Source: Gallibacter sp963558965
GTDB taxonomy: Bacteria > Bacillota > Clostridia > Peptostreptococcales > Anaerovoracaceae
Length of the DNA stretch: 64,000 nucleotides
NCBI GenBank assembly: GCA_963558965.1
Contig: CAUWIT010000013.1
Location: 1 to 64,000, forward strand
Direction of reading: 5' to 3'
In this document: piece by piece, positions 1-8,633 of the stretch
How the letters are laid out: each line of letters starts with the position of its first letter
Position numbering within the stretch: position 1 is the first letter of the stretch
The notes under the pieces: model-generated
What the model was told of the DNA's origin: nothing
The model's database searches: none
What the model saw: only the letters and a program-made list of their open reading frames with translations
Position numbers and translations under genes: made by a program

Positions 1-49
1 GCTGATGATACTTGGCGGGCGACTGCCTGGGAAAGTAGGACGTTGCCAG
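1..49 (+). rRNA. rrf: 5S ribosomal RNA, 3' end only
   Basis: The window begins inside a 5S rRNA gene. The segment carries the usual 3' half: GATGATACTTGGCGGGCGAC, then CTGCCTGGGAAAGTAGGACG and TTGCCAG. A transcription terminator follows directly, so this is the end of an rRNA operon read on the plus strand. The exact 3' end cannot be fixed because the pairing 5' end is outside the window. Confidence 0.93.
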
Positions 50-52
50 TTA

Positions 53-80
53 AAAGAGACTCATAGTAGTCTCTTTTTTT
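53..80 (+). terminator. Intrinsic terminator of the rRNA operon
   Basis: A perfect 9-bp stem (AAAGAGACT / AGTCTCTTT) with a 6-nt loop runs into a T tract, a few bases after the 5S rRNA end. Confidence 0.93.
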
Positions 81-173
81 ATATTTTAACTGTCATTGAA
101 ACTGTCTAACAAGTATGATACACTAATATTAGTTATTGATTGTTTAATGAGTAATATTAGGATGGGTTATTAA

Positions 174-992
174 ATGGAGAAAAGATTTAACAAGGTAGCA
201 GTAACTGTATTTTGTATATCGTTATTTGCTATTTTTTTTGCTGGCTTTTATTTGCTAAATGATAAGGAAAATGCAGATTTAAGCGGCAAAGCTAAAGGAT
301 ACAATATCGATTGTGCAAATACTGTATCAGTAGCGGCAAAGAGCAGTTCAAATATTTACGACGAAAGCAAAAATGTAAAGGTGTTTAAAGACGTTAGCAA
401 TCCTAAAACAGCTAAAGTAGCTAATGAAACTAACACAAAACCAGCAAAAACAGCTAATGCAGATTTAAACATAAGCAGTCTTGAATCAAGCAACGGTTCA
501 AGTGATATGAAAATCGAACAGACTGCTAAAAAGAAAAAGAAGAAAAAGGTTAAATATTATTCTACAGGAAGCGCAAGTCCAAATAAATCTTGCGACAAAA
601 TCTTAAACAAGATTATTAAGCCATCAATGAGCCAGAGAAGTAAGGCAAACGCTATTTACAATTGGGTATCAAGAAATATTAGATACAGCGGCTCATCAAC
701 AACAGATGCAAAGAAAATATTAAGAACTAGAAGAGGAAATTGTAAGGCATTTTGCTATGGTTCAAAAGCATTGTTAACAAGAGTTGGCATAAAAAATAAA
801 GTGGTTAAAGGCAACAATGGACATCATTATTGGAATATGGTAAAAGTCAACGGATCTTGGTATCATTTCGATACAACACCTGGATGGGGTAAAAAGAGAT
901 TCTTATGGACTAACAAGCAGATGAAGAAGTATAGATACAAGAAATTGAGATATCGCTACAATGCTTCTAATTATCCAGCAACACCAAGATAA
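174..992 (+). CDS. Membrane-anchored transglutaminase-like protein
   Basis: This 272-aa protein has one N-terminal membrane segment (about residues 8-28), a low-complexity Ser/Lys/Ala/Thr linker with a run of lysines near 119-125, and a C-terminal transglutaminase-like domain (about 150-240). The papain-type triad is visible: Cys190 in RGNCKAF, His217 or His218 in GHHYWN, and Asp233 in FDTTPGW. Such proteins face the outside and are thought to be proteases or cross-linking enzymes on the cell wall; the substrate is unknown. An AGGATGGG ribosome site precedes the ATG. It lies just upstream of a lipoprotein gene in the same direction, followed by wall-polymer acylation genes, which suggests an envelope role. 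Confidence 0.8.
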   Translation: MEKRFNKVAVTVFCISLFAIFFAGFYLLNDKENADLSGKAKGYNIDCANTVSVAAKSSSNIYDESKNVKVFKDVSNPKTAKVANETNTKPAKTANADLNISSLESSNGSSDMKIEQTAKKKKKKKVKYYSTGSASPNKSCDKILNKIIKPSMSQRSKANAIYNWVSRNIRYSGSSTTDAKKILRTRRGNCKAFCYGSKALLTRVGIKNKVVKGNNGHHYWNMVKVNGSWYHFDTTPGWGKKRFLWTNKQMKKYRYKKLRYRYNASNYPATPR

Positions 993-1007
993 AATAAGGA
1001 GGTCTAA

Positions 1008-1487
1008 ATGAAAAAACTAGTTGCAGTTCTTCTTTGTGTTTTACTCCTTACAAGCTGTTCAGGTGGCAGCAAGGATAGCGGATTAGAAAACACAGAGGCA
1101 AAAGTAAATAACAATATAATTAAATTAAATCAGGAAATTTCAGAAGTGACAGATGTTTTAGGTGATGATTACAAAGTTGAAAAATCTAAGAGTTGTATGT
1201 TCGATGGTTACGACAAAATCTACACTTACAAAGATATGGTTATAAATACATATCCTGATGGTGAAAAAGACTTAGTAAACTCTATAATTATCAGATCAAA
1301 AGATGTGGATATATATAAAGACATTCACGTTGGTGACAAAATAGATGACGTAAAATCAGCTATGGATGAAACACCTGCTGTTGATGACGCAGATTTATGT
1401 ACATATGAATTCGAAAAAAGCGGAATTACATTTTACATAGAAGATGAAAAAATATGCGAAATAGAAATATTTTTAATACAGGAGTAA
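1008..1487 (+). CDS. Small lipoprotein of unknown function
   Basis: The 159-aa product starts with a clear lipoprotein signal: Lys-Lys, a hydrophobic stretch and a lipobox LLTSC with the lipidated Cys near residue 17. The mature part is acidic and soluble and contains three more Cys (CMFDGY, LCTYEF, ICEIEI). I do not recognise a named domain. A strong AAGGAGG site sits 7 bases before the ATG. It starts 15 bp after the transglutaminase-like gene and ends 6 bp before the acyltransferase, so it is probably in one operon with them. Confidence 0.75.
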   Translation: MKKLVAVLLCVLLLTSCSGGSKDSGLENTEAKVNNNIIKLNQEISEVTDVLGDDYKVEKSKSCMFDGYDKIYTYKDMVINTYPDGEKDLVNSIIIRSKDVDIYKDIHVGDKIDDVKSAMDETPAVDDADLCTYEFEKSGITFYIEDEKICEIEIFLIQE

Positions 1488-1493
1488 AAATAG

Positions 1494-2657
1494 ATGGTAT
1501 TTAGTTCATTAAATTTCTTATTAGTGTTTTTACCTATTGTATTATTAGTATATTTCATCTTACCTAATATATTAATCAAGAATGGCTTGCTCGTTGTAGT
1601 AAGCCTTCTTTTCTATGCTTTAGGTGAACCGTATTACATCGTTTTGTTATTGTTAAGTTCCTTAGTTAACTATCTGTTTGCAAGGACTATAGACAAGGGA
1701 AAAAGCAAAATAAAATTGGTAATTGCAGTGGCATTTAACTTAGGCATGCTATTTATATTTAAGTATTTGGGATTCTTTTTATCAATCTTAAATAGCATTG
1801 GTTTAAATGTTCCTCAGTATGAGTTGCGACTTCCTATCGGCATATCATTTTTTACATTTCAAATTATGTCATATGTTATAGATGTCTATACTGGCAGGGA
1901 AAAAGCAGAAAAAAATTATTTCAATGTTTTACTGTACATTAGTTTTTTCCCACAGCTAATAGCTGGGCCAATTGTAAAATATCATGATATTTCAGCGCAG
2001 ATAAAAGACAGACAGCATACCGTTGAAAAATTTGCAACAGGTATTCATAGATTTATTATTGGATTGAGCAAAAAAGTTATATTATCAAACAGTATAGCAG
2101 TAGTTGTAGACAGTATTTATGGACTTGATAATAGCCAAATTACATTTTTAAGCGGGTGGATTGTAGCTGCACTTTACTGTTTCCAGCTTTATTTTGATTT
2201 TAGCGGATACAGTGATATGGCTATAGGACTTGGAAAAATGTTCGGATTTGATTTTTTGGAAAACTTTAATTATCCATTATTCTCAACAGGTATGAAGGAA
2301 TTTTGGCGTAGATGGCATATTTCTCTTAGCAGCTGGTTTAAAGAATATTTGTATATTCCCTTAGGTGGAAATAGGATAAGTGAAAAGAGAACAGTTGTTA
2401 ACCAGTTTATCGTTTTCTTTTTTACAGGAGTGTGGCACGGCGCCAACTACACTTTTATTCTATGGGGACTTATGAACGGACTCTTTGTCATTCTTGAGGA
2501 CAAAATAAAAGCATTGAGAAAAATCAGAGGTACTTTACTTGGCTGGATTTACACATTTATTGTGGTTAGCATATGTTTTGTTCTGTTTAGAAGCGAGGAT
2601 CTTACGCAGGCTATGAACATTTATTACAACATGTTCTTAAATTGGGGGCAGCATTAG
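1494..2657 (+). CDS. MBOAT-family O-acyltransferase (AlgI/PatA-like), frameshifted near the C-terminus
   Basis: This 387-aa frame is a multi-pass membrane O-acyltransferase of the AlgI/DltB family, which passes acyl groups across the membrane to extracellular polysaccharide or wall polymer. Family landmarks are FFPQLIAGPI, the FWRRWHISLSSW segment, the EYLYIPLGGN loop and the catalytic-His motif GVWHGANYT. Typical members have about 450-480 residues. Here the frame stops at 2655-2657 right after a run of five G (2644-2648), and the missing C-terminus, ending in the family tail NPFIYFRF, continues in another frame to 2868. Removing one G restores a single protein of about 457 aa. The partner DHHW protein follows. 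Confidence 0.85.
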   Translation: MVFSSLNFLLVFLPIVLLVYFILPNILIKNGLLVVVSLLFYALGEPYYIVLLLLSSLVNYLFARTIDKGKSKIKLVIAVAFNLGMLFIFKYLGFFLSILNSIGLNVPQYELRLPIGISFFTFQIMSYVIDVYTGREKAEKNYFNVLLYISFFPQLIAGPIVKYHDISAQIKDRQHTVEKFATGIHRFIIGLSKKVILSNSIAVVVDSIYGLDNSQITFLSGWIVAALYCFQLYFDFSGYSDMAIGLGKMFGFDFLENFNYPLFSTGMKEFWRRWHISLSSWFKEYLYIPLGGNRISEKRTVVNQFIVFFFTGVWHGANYTFILWGLMNGLFVILEDKIKALRKIRGTLLGWIYTFIVVSICFVLFRSEDLTQAMNIYYNMFLNWGQH

Positions 2658-2868
2658 CAATGGCATGGACAATATTATAAATTTGTTTACTCCGTACACA
2701 TTGTTTATAATTGCAATCAGTTTTATCGGCATTTTCGATTGGAAAAACAAAATCAATTTGGAAAAGTTTGAAAATATTAAGTACGTTTTCTCAATTGTGT
2801 TGCTGATTGTTTGTATTATGCTGCTTACAACTAACACTTACAATCCGTTTATTTATTTTAGATTTTAA
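2658..2868 (+). pseudogene. Displaced C-terminal end of the MBOAT acyltransferase
   Basis: An ATG-initiated reading frame from 2665 (67 aa) encodes two hydrophobic segments and ends NTYNPFIYFRF, which is the usual last helix and tail of AlgI-type acyltransferases. It has no ribosome site of its own and lies in the frame reached by a one-base shift at the G5 run at 2644-2648. It is therefore best read as the end of the upstream gene and not as an independent protein. A sequencing error, a real mutation or slippage in the G run would each explain it. Confidence 0.8.
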
Positions 2869-2879
2869 AAGGTAAAGCG

Positions 2880-4145
2880 ATGAAAAAAAATTATCTTAAG
2901 TTATACATTGGTATAGTTTTAGCAATTTTATTGATTTTAGGAAGCTCAATCTTTTGGGGCGATGGAACAAATGTAAACGAGGAGAGTGTATCTTCACCGG
3001 AGTTTGTGAAAAATGGCAAATTAAATGAAAAGTTTTTAGACGATAGCGAGGAGTATATATCAAAAAAATATGCATTTAGGAATGACTTTTTGGAGCTTCA
3101 TACAAGTCTTGTTACTAAAGTGTTTCATACATCGCCAGTAGACAATGTTATTTTAGGCGAAAATGACTTTATCTATTTTAAGGAAACTCTCCCAGATTAT
3201 ATGGCAAACAGGGAATTTACCAGTCGAGAAGTTTTCCAAACTAAAAAAACTTTAGAACTTATGGATGAATATGTTAAAAGCAAAAATGGGGAATTTATGT
3301 TTTTAATTGCACCAAATAAAAAGACTCTTTATGACAATATGCCATATTACTGTAAAAAGGGAAAATTCCAAAATAAAGTCTTATATAAAATGGCCAACAA
3401 TTTAGATAATATAAATTATGTAGATGCCTATAATTTAATAAAAAATCAAAAGGAAGTTTTATATTATAAGACTGATACACATTGGAATAACAAGGGCACA
3501 TATCTAGTTTATGAAGATATTATGAATAAGCTAGGCACAGATGTTAGAGAGTATTCAAAGTACAAGTTGCAAGATGAAAAGATAAAAGGTGATTTGTACA
3601 ATATGCTCTATCCTAACAGAGAGGCAAATGAGATATTAGAAAAAGCTTTAATAAGTAAAGATTACAAGTACTTAACTAGAACTAGAAGCACTGAGCAAAG
3701 CTATATAGAAACAACTAATCCTAAGGCAAATGGCAGCTTATTGATGTTTAGAGATTCATTTGCAAATAATTTAATTCCTTATTTAAGTAACGATTTTAAA
3801 TATGCTATTTACGATAAAAAAACTCCATATAATTTTACTAATATGGACAAGTATAAATCAGATGTAGTTATACTGGAAATTGCCGAAAGAAATATTAAGT
3901 TAAATGGAAATGAAAAAGTTGGATTTGCTCAAAAAATCGAGGTTAAAGGAAATAGCATAAGTGGTATTTTAAATGAAAAGTATTTGGAAGATAATAGCGA
4001 AATATTTATAAAATCAAAAGGCAAAGTCTATGAGTTAACTCCTCAGATGATAGATGGAAAATATGGATTTTACGGCTATTTGGAAAATAATATAGATCAA
4101 TATGAGCTGTTTTTAGTGAATAAAAATAAAGTATATTGCCAATAG
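2880..4145 (+). CDS. DHHW/AlgX-like SGNH-type protein, partner of the MBOAT acyltransferase
   Basis: This 421-aa protein has one N-terminal membrane segment (about 8-26) and an extracellular AlgX/AlgJ-type domain. The family motif is seen as D199-T-H201-W in KTDTHWNNKG, and a candidate nucleophile is Ser293 in MFRDSFANN. In well-studied systems the MBOAT protein supplies an acyl group and the SGNH partner puts it on an exported glycan; adjacency here (11 bp after the displaced MBOAT end) supports that pairing. AAGG lies ahead of the ATG. The glycan acylated is not shown by the sequence. If the MBOAT frameshift is real, this protein would lack its donor. Confidence 0.82.
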   Translation: MKKNYLKLYIGIVLAILLILGSSIFWGDGTNVNEESVSSPEFVKNGKLNEKFLDDSEEYISKKYAFRNDFLELHTSLVTKVFHTSPVDNVILGENDFIYFKETLPDYMANREFTSREVFQTKKTLELMDEYVKSKNGEFMFLIAPNKKTLYDNMPYYCKKGKFQNKVLYKMANNLDNINYVDAYNLIKNQKEVLYYKTDTHWNNKGTYLVYEDIMNKLGTDVREYSKYKLQDEKIKGDLYNMLYPNREANEILEKALISKDYKYLTRTRSTEQSYIETTNPKANGSLLMFRDSFANNLIPYLSNDFKYAIYDKKTPYNFTNMDKYKSDVVILEIAERNIKLNGNEKVGFAQKIEVKGNSISGILNEKYLEDNSEIFIKSKGKVYELTPQMIDGKYGFYGYLENNIDQYELFLVNKNKVYCQ

Positions 4146-4223
4146 ATAAACTATCAAATTGATACATCTCCAAAAATATATTATACTAAAGATAGCTATT
4201 TGTTCGTTTGATGAGGAGGAATT

Positions 4224-5744
4224 ATGAATAAAAAAAAATCATTAAAAGCTAGCGGCTTGTCCCTAGTATTATGTATAGCCATGTTAATCGGTACAACATT
4301 TGCTTGGTTTACTGATAGCATCACTAATACAGGTAATAAAATTGAGTCTGGCGACTTAAAAGTTACATTGCAAGAGTGGAATGGCACAAGTTACGTTGAT
4401 GCATCATCAACTCCAATTTTCAACTATGACAAGTGGGAACCTGGATATACTGATGTGGCAGCAATCAAAATCGGTAACGCAGGAAGCCTAGCTCTTAAAT
4501 ACAAAGTTGACTTTGTTTCAAAAGACAAATCACAAGAAGCAAATAAACTGGCAAAAGCAATCGATGTATACTATCTAAAAGATGGTGTAGCACCAGAAAA
4601 GATGCCAACTAATTTTGCAGATTTACAGAAAAAAGGCTTTGTTAAATTAGGAACTTTACCAGAGTTTCTAAACAGAGAAGATGGAGCAGCTACAGGTAAA
4701 ATCGAAGCTCAAGGTGCTGACTTTGCTATGATAGCCCTTCATATGCAAGAAAGTGCAGGAAGCGAATACCAAAATCTAAGTGTAGGTAATGGCTTTGATA
4801 TTATTGTAAATGCAACACAGCTTAATAAGGAAACAGATGGTTTTGGAAATCCTGATTACGATGCTGATGCAAAAAATCCTGTAGTAGTATCAACAACAAC
4901 AGAACTAAAAAATGCTGTAGCAAAAGGTGGAGTTGTTAAACTTGAAGACAATATCCAGCTATCTCAGCCACTAGCAATAAACGATAAAAAAGTAGAAATC
5001 AGATTAGGAGATAAAAAACTTTCATCAAGTGGTTCAGGAAATATTGTAAATGCAACAGGTACAGCAGATGTAACTATTTCAGGTGGAGAGCTAAATACTA
5101 ACAACAGCGGTGCAGCACCTATATTTGCCCAGGATTCTGCAAATGTAAAAGTAGAAAAATGCAATATTGTTGCTGGAAGTAAAGCTGCATATGGAGTAGT
5201 TACAAATGGATCTCTTTCAACAAATACTAAAATCGTAATGACAGATTGCAAGATTGATTCTCCAAAAAATTATGCTTACTATTTCCCAGCAGGAGATATT
5301 ACTTTAAAAAATTGTAACGTAAAAGGTGCAGTAATTATTTCAGGCGGAGATGTAAAAATCGATGGCGGTACATATACAGCAGATGGATTTACAGGCCAGC
5401 CTAAAATTTGGCACAAAGCTGATACAATAAGCTATATGCAAAAGTTCTCAAGTAGAGATGGTTGCGGTCATATGGGTGATTCTATTTTAATTATGGATCG
5501 TAGAAGCAATGGTTATGATTTGAAAAATGTATCTATTAAAAATGTAAATTTTGATACTCAGCTTACCTTGAAAGATGGAACAAAGGCTACAGCTTATGCA
5601 GTTAAATATATCGACTACAATAACAAGAGTGGCGCAAGCAGAGTAAATCTAAACTTAGCTAGTAACAAGTACAATAACAAATTGGCAGATGGCAAAGATC
5701 CACTAATGTTTATAGGCATTGATGGAAGCGATATAAATAATTAA
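4224..5744 (+). CDS. SipW-type signal peptide protein with parallel beta-helix region
   Basis: The 506-aa product begins with a Lys-rich start, a hydrophobic core and GTTFAWFTDS, the pattern of SipW-dependent secreted proteins such as TasA/CalY, followed by GNKIESGDLKV. The N-terminal third resembles the TasA-like biofilm-fibre fold. From about residue 215 there are many short beta-strand repeats with TISGGEL, NVKVEKCNI and VKIDGGTYTA, typical of right-handed beta-helix proteins. GAGGAGG lies before the ATG. No SipW peptidase or TasA operon partner is next to it, so processing would need a peptidase from elsewhere. Role inferred: secreted matrix or surface protein. Confidence 0.75.
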   Translation: MNKKKSLKASGLSLVLCIAMLIGTTFAWFTDSITNTGNKIESGDLKVTLQEWNGTSYVDASSTPIFNYDKWEPGYTDVAAIKIGNAGSLALKYKVDFVSKDKSQEANKLAKAIDVYYLKDGVAPEKMPTNFADLQKKGFVKLGTLPEFLNREDGAATGKIEAQGADFAMIALHMQESAGSEYQNLSVGNGFDIIVNATQLNKETDGFGNPDYDADAKNPVVVSTTTELKNAVAKGGVVKLEDNIQLSQPLAINDKKVEIRLGDKKLSSSGSGNIVNATGTADVTISGGELNTNNSGAAPIFAQDSANVKVEKCNIVAGSKAAYGVVTNGSLSTNTKIVMTDCKIDSPKNYAYYFPAGDITLKNCNVKGAVIISGGDVKIDGGTYTADGFTGQPKIWHKADTISYMQKFSSRDGCGHMGDSILIMDRRSNGYDLKNVSIKNVNFDTQLTLKDGTKATAYAVKYIDYNNKSGASRVNLNLASNKYNNKLADGKDPLMFIGIDGSDINN

Positions 5745-5761
5745 ATCTTTTTGTTCTTACT

Positions 5762-5802
5762 AAAAAAGAGAGATTTCCTTTTATGGAAGATCTCTCTTTT
5801 TT
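5762..5802. terminator. Bidirectional terminator between the SipW-type gene and coaBC
   Basis: A stem of AAAAAGAGAGA with TCTCTCTTTTT, extended by TTTCC/GGAA, is flanked by A and T tracts on both sides. It can stop the plus-strand surface gene and the converging minus-strand coaBC, whose stop codon is 3 bp away. Confidence 0.9.
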
Positions 5803-5804
5803 GA

Positions 5805-6995
5805 TTATCTCAATTCCATTATCTTATCTAAAATAGCGTAGGCTACCTGATCCTTACCCATAATTGGCAACTCTTCTGTAGTATCCTTAGTTATAAATGT
5901 TACTACATTTGTGTCTGTTCCAAAACCGGCTCCAGAAACTTTTAGGTTGTTAGCCACAATCATATCAAGATTTTTTTTGACTAGTTTTTTCTTTGAATTT
6001 TCAACCATATTTTGTGTTTCCATTGAGAAGCCACATAAAAATTGTTCAGGTTTTTTAATATCGCCTAGACTTTTTAAAATATCATTAGTTCTTTCTAAAG
6101 CAATAGACATTTCATCATCTGATTTTTTCATTTTTTCATCGGCTACATTGCTAGGTCTGTAGTCAGCAACTGCTGCGGCCTTGATAATTATATCCATATC
6201 ATTTGCTTTTTTATGAACTGCTTGGTACATATCTTCGGCAGATTTAACGCTGATAACTTCCACAAACATAGGTGGAGTAAGTGATGTTACACCGCTTACC
6301 AAAGTTACATCAGCACCTCTAAGCATACAGGCTTTGGCTATATTGTAGCCCATTTTCCCTGTAGAATGATTAGTTATATATCTAACTGGATCGATTGATT
6401 CCTGAGTTGATCCTGCTGTTACAAGAACTTTTAGTCCTTTCATATCTTTTTCAAAAGCGCATGCTCTTAAGATGTATTGTAATATAACTTCAGGTTCAGG
6501 CATTTTGCCGGCACCGATATCACCGCAAGCTAGAAGCCCGCTTGAAGGCTCGATAACTGTCATTCCGTATTTTTTAAGAATGGCAATGTTATCTTGCGTA
6601 ATTGGATTTTCATACATAGCTGTATTCATTGCAGGGGAAATTATTTTCGGCGCCTTGCTGGCTAAAACTGTAGTTGTAAGCATATCGTCAGCGATGCCGT
6701 GAGCAAGTTTGGCCATAATATTTGCAGTTGCAGGTGCGATAATAATTGCATCGGCTTTTTGTGCAAGTGAAATATGCTCAACTTTAAATTCAAAATTTCT
6801 ATCGAAAGTATCTGTGACACATTTGTGGCCAGTTAATGTTTCAAATGTAATTGGCGATATAAATTTTGTTGCGTTTTCTGTCATAATAACTCTAACTTCA
6901 GCCCCTGCTTTTACTAGTAAGCTGGCTAGTGAAGCGCTTTTGTAGGCGGCAATACCACCTGTAACCCCTAAAAGTATAGTTTTTCCTTTTAACAT
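5805..6995 (-). CDS. coaBC: Bifunctional phosphopantothenoylcysteine decarboxylase / phosphopantothenate-cysteine ligase
   Basis: CoaBC makes 4'-phosphopantetheine from phosphopantothenate in two steps of coenzyme A synthesis. The 396-aa length is normal for the fused enzyme. The N-terminal flavin-binding CoaC half shows GVTGGIAAYKS, the active-site histidine region KVEHISLAQKAD, PAMNTAMYENP and the substrate-clamp segment GLLACGDIGAGKMPEP. The CoaB half shows VTAGSTQESIDPVRYITNHS and KKNLDMIVANN. It is transcribed alone on the minus strand and has its own strong promoter at 7033-7061. Nothing odd. Confidence 0.97.
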   Translation of the reverse strand: MLKGKTILLGVTGGIAAYKSASLASLLVKAGAEVRVIMTENATKFISPITFETLTGHKCVTDTFDRNFEFKVEHISLAQKADAIIIAPATANIMAKLAHGIADDMLTTTVLASKAPKIISPAMNTAMYENPITQDNIAILKKYGMTVIEPSSGLLACGDIGAGKMPEPEVILQYILRACAFEKDMKGLKVLVTAGSTQESIDPVRYITNHSTGKMGYNIAKACMLRGADVTLVSGVTSLTPPMFVEVISVKSAEDMYQAVHKKANDMDIIIKAAAVADYRPSNVADEKMKKSDDEMSIALERTNDILKSLGDIKKPEQFLCGFSMETQNMVENSKKKLVKKNLDMIVANNLKVSGAGFGTDTNVVTFITKDTTEELPIMGKDQVAYAILDKIMELR

Positions 6996-7032
6996 AGATT
7001 TTCCTTTCCTTAAATTACTAACAATAAGGTCT

Positions 7033-7061
7033 ATTATAAGTTATTTTATTGCATTTTTCAA
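7033..7061 (-). promoter_or_regulatory. Sigma-A promoter of coaBC
   Basis: Reading the minus strand: TTGAAA (7061-7056), a 17-bp spacer, then TATAAT (7038-7033), ending 37 bp before the coaBC start codon. Confidence 0.8.
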
Positions 7062-7156
7062 TAGTTTTGATTATTGTGTGAATTTTCTAAATTGTATAGA
7101 TTTTTTATTTCCTTTATGGTATTATATGTTAAAACTTGTATTTGAGGAGGTAGGTT

Positions 7157-7771
7157 ATGAAAAAATTTTTATCTTTAGTAGTTGCAGTTGCTCTTTGTTT
7201 TACTTTTACTGCGTGTGGTAAAACTGAAAGTCCAGGACAGGTTGTGGATAAGTATTTAAAGGATTCTAAATCTCAGGCAGTTTCATCTATAGAAGATCTT
7301 GAAAAAGGGGATGCAGCAGAGATTGTTGATGAATTAGGTTTAGATGAAGATATGCTAAAAGCATTAGATGATAGTTCAAAAGAACAGATGCTAGGCGTTA
7401 TTAAAAAGGTTTGTGATTTTGATTACGAAATAACAAAAGAAGAAATCACTAAGGAAAACGAAAGTGCTGTTGTTACAGTTAATATTACTTCATATAACTT
7501 AGGCGAACAATTTTCTAAATCTATATCTAACCTTATGAACAATGCGATGGCATGGGCTATGAGTGGCAAGAGTGAAGAAGAAGTAACAAATGAAATAATT
7601 AAAACTATGTTTGAAGACTTAAACAAAGCAGAAAAGAACTACAAAAAAGAAGTTAAAATTAAATTAGATTACAAAGATGATAAATGGGTTGTAGACGAAG
7701 ACAATGACGATTTCGAAAATGCTATAACAGGTGGCATGATGGATGCAGCAGATAGTCTAAATTCACTATAA
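7157..7771 (+). CDS. Lipoprotein, DUF4878-like
   Basis: The 204-aa product has a lipoprotein signal with lipobox TFTAC (Cys at about residue 20). The mature start, PGQVVDKYLKDSKSQ followed by an alternation of charged helices and short strands, looks like the small DUF4878/NTF2-like extracellular lipoproteins common in Clostridia; this assignment is by pattern only. GAGGAGG precedes the ATG. It is a single gene with its own terminator. Function unknown. Confidence 0.7.
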   Translation: MKKFLSLVVAVALCFTFTACGKTESPGQVVDKYLKDSKSQAVSSIEDLEKGDAAEIVDELGLDEDMLKALDDSSKEQMLGVIKKVCDFDYEITKEEITKENESAVVTVNITSYNLGEQFSKSISNLMNNAMAWAMSGKSEEEVTNEIIKTMFEDLNKAEKNYKKEVKIKLDYKDDKWVVDEDNDDFENAITGGMMDAADSLNSL

Positions 7772-7805
7772 TCTTATAACTTAGCTTTGCAAAAGACTAA
7801 AGAAG

Positions 7806-7829
7806 AGAGCGGTTTAAAGCCGCTCTTTT
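7806..7829 (+). terminator. Intrinsic terminator
   Basis: AGAGCGG / CCGCTCT stem with a TTTAAAG loop and a TTT run, 34 bp after the lipoprotein stop codon. Confidence 0.88.
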
Positions 7830-7845
7830 ATTGTGGCAAACAATT

Positions 7846-7871
7846 CTTAAAAAAACTTAAGAAAATCTTAA
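7846..7871 (+). promoter_or_regulatory. CTTAA direct repeats ahead of the response regulator gene
   Basis: CTTAA occurs three times, at 7846, 7856 and 7867, so the spacing is 10 and 11 bp, about one helical turn. OmpR/PhoB-type regulators bind direct repeats with this spacing. The repeats lie about 60-85 bp before the response regulator start, so autoregulation is a reasonable inference. Not proven. Confidence 0.45.
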
Positions 7872-7930
7872 TATTTTACCTTATTTAATTTTAAAATTTA
7901 ATATGGCATAATACTAGTGGAGGTAAGGAA

Positions 7931-8623
7931 ATGAAGTATAACATATTGATATGTGATGATGAAAAGGATATAGTTTCAGCGCTTAAGCTATATCTAGGAC
8001 AAGAGAATTACAATTTATTTGAAGCATATAACGGCAAAGAAGCTTTGGAAATATTAGATAGAGAAGATATACATCTTTTACTTATGGATATAATGATGCC
8101 GGATATGGACGGTATAGAAACACTGGCAACTTTGAGACGAGATAAAAACATTCCTGTAATACTTTTAACAGCTAAAAGTGAGGATACCGACAAGGTCTTA
8201 GGCTTAAATATAGGTGCAGATGACTACGTTACAAAGCCATTTAATCCTGTGGAACTACTGGCGAGAGTGAAATCTCAAATCCGAAGATACACCCAGTTTG
8301 GGGCGCAGGCAGAGGCAAAAAAAGAAGACGTTTTCACAATAGGTGAAATCATTTTAGACGATGTTAAAAAAGTGGTAACTTTGGCAGGTGAAGAGGTAAA
8401 CTTAACTCCTAAAGAATACGGTATACTTAAACTTTTAATCGAAAATCCGGGAAAAGTCTTTTCGCTTAAAGAAATTTACTCAAAAGTTTGGCAGGAGGAT
8501 TGTTACGGTACAGAAAACACAGTAGCAGTGCACATCAGACATTTGCGTGAAAAAATAGAGATAAATCCAGAAGAACCAAGGCACTTGCAAGTTGTATGGG
8601 GACAGGGTTATAAAATTATTTGA
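7931..8623 (+). CDS. OmpR/PhoB-family response regulator
   Basis: This 230-aa cytoplasmic regulator has an N-terminal receiver domain with the acid pair D9-D10, phospho-acceptor D53 in LLLMDIMMPDMDG, the conserved Thr in LLTAK and Lys in VTKPFNP. The C-terminal winged helix (about 130-230) contains LTPKEYGILKLL and a recognition-helix region NTVAVHIRHLREKIE with the usual GYKI end. GGAGG lies before the ATG. The sensor kinase starts 10 bp after its stop, so the two are a cognate pair. Three CTTAA repeats upstream could be its own operator. Confidence 0.95.
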   Translation: MKYNILICDDEKDIVSALKLYLGQENYNLFEAYNGKEALEILDREDIHLLLMDIMMPDMDGIETLATLRRDKNIPVILLTAKSEDTDKVLGLNIGADDYVTKPFNPVELLARVKSQIRRYTQFGAQAEAKKEDVFTIGEIILDDVKKVVTLAGEEVNLTPKEYGILKLLIENPGKVFSLKEIYSKVWQEDCYGTENTVAVHIRHLREKIEINPEEPRHLQVVWGQGYKII

Positions 8624-8633
8624 GGTAAATTAA

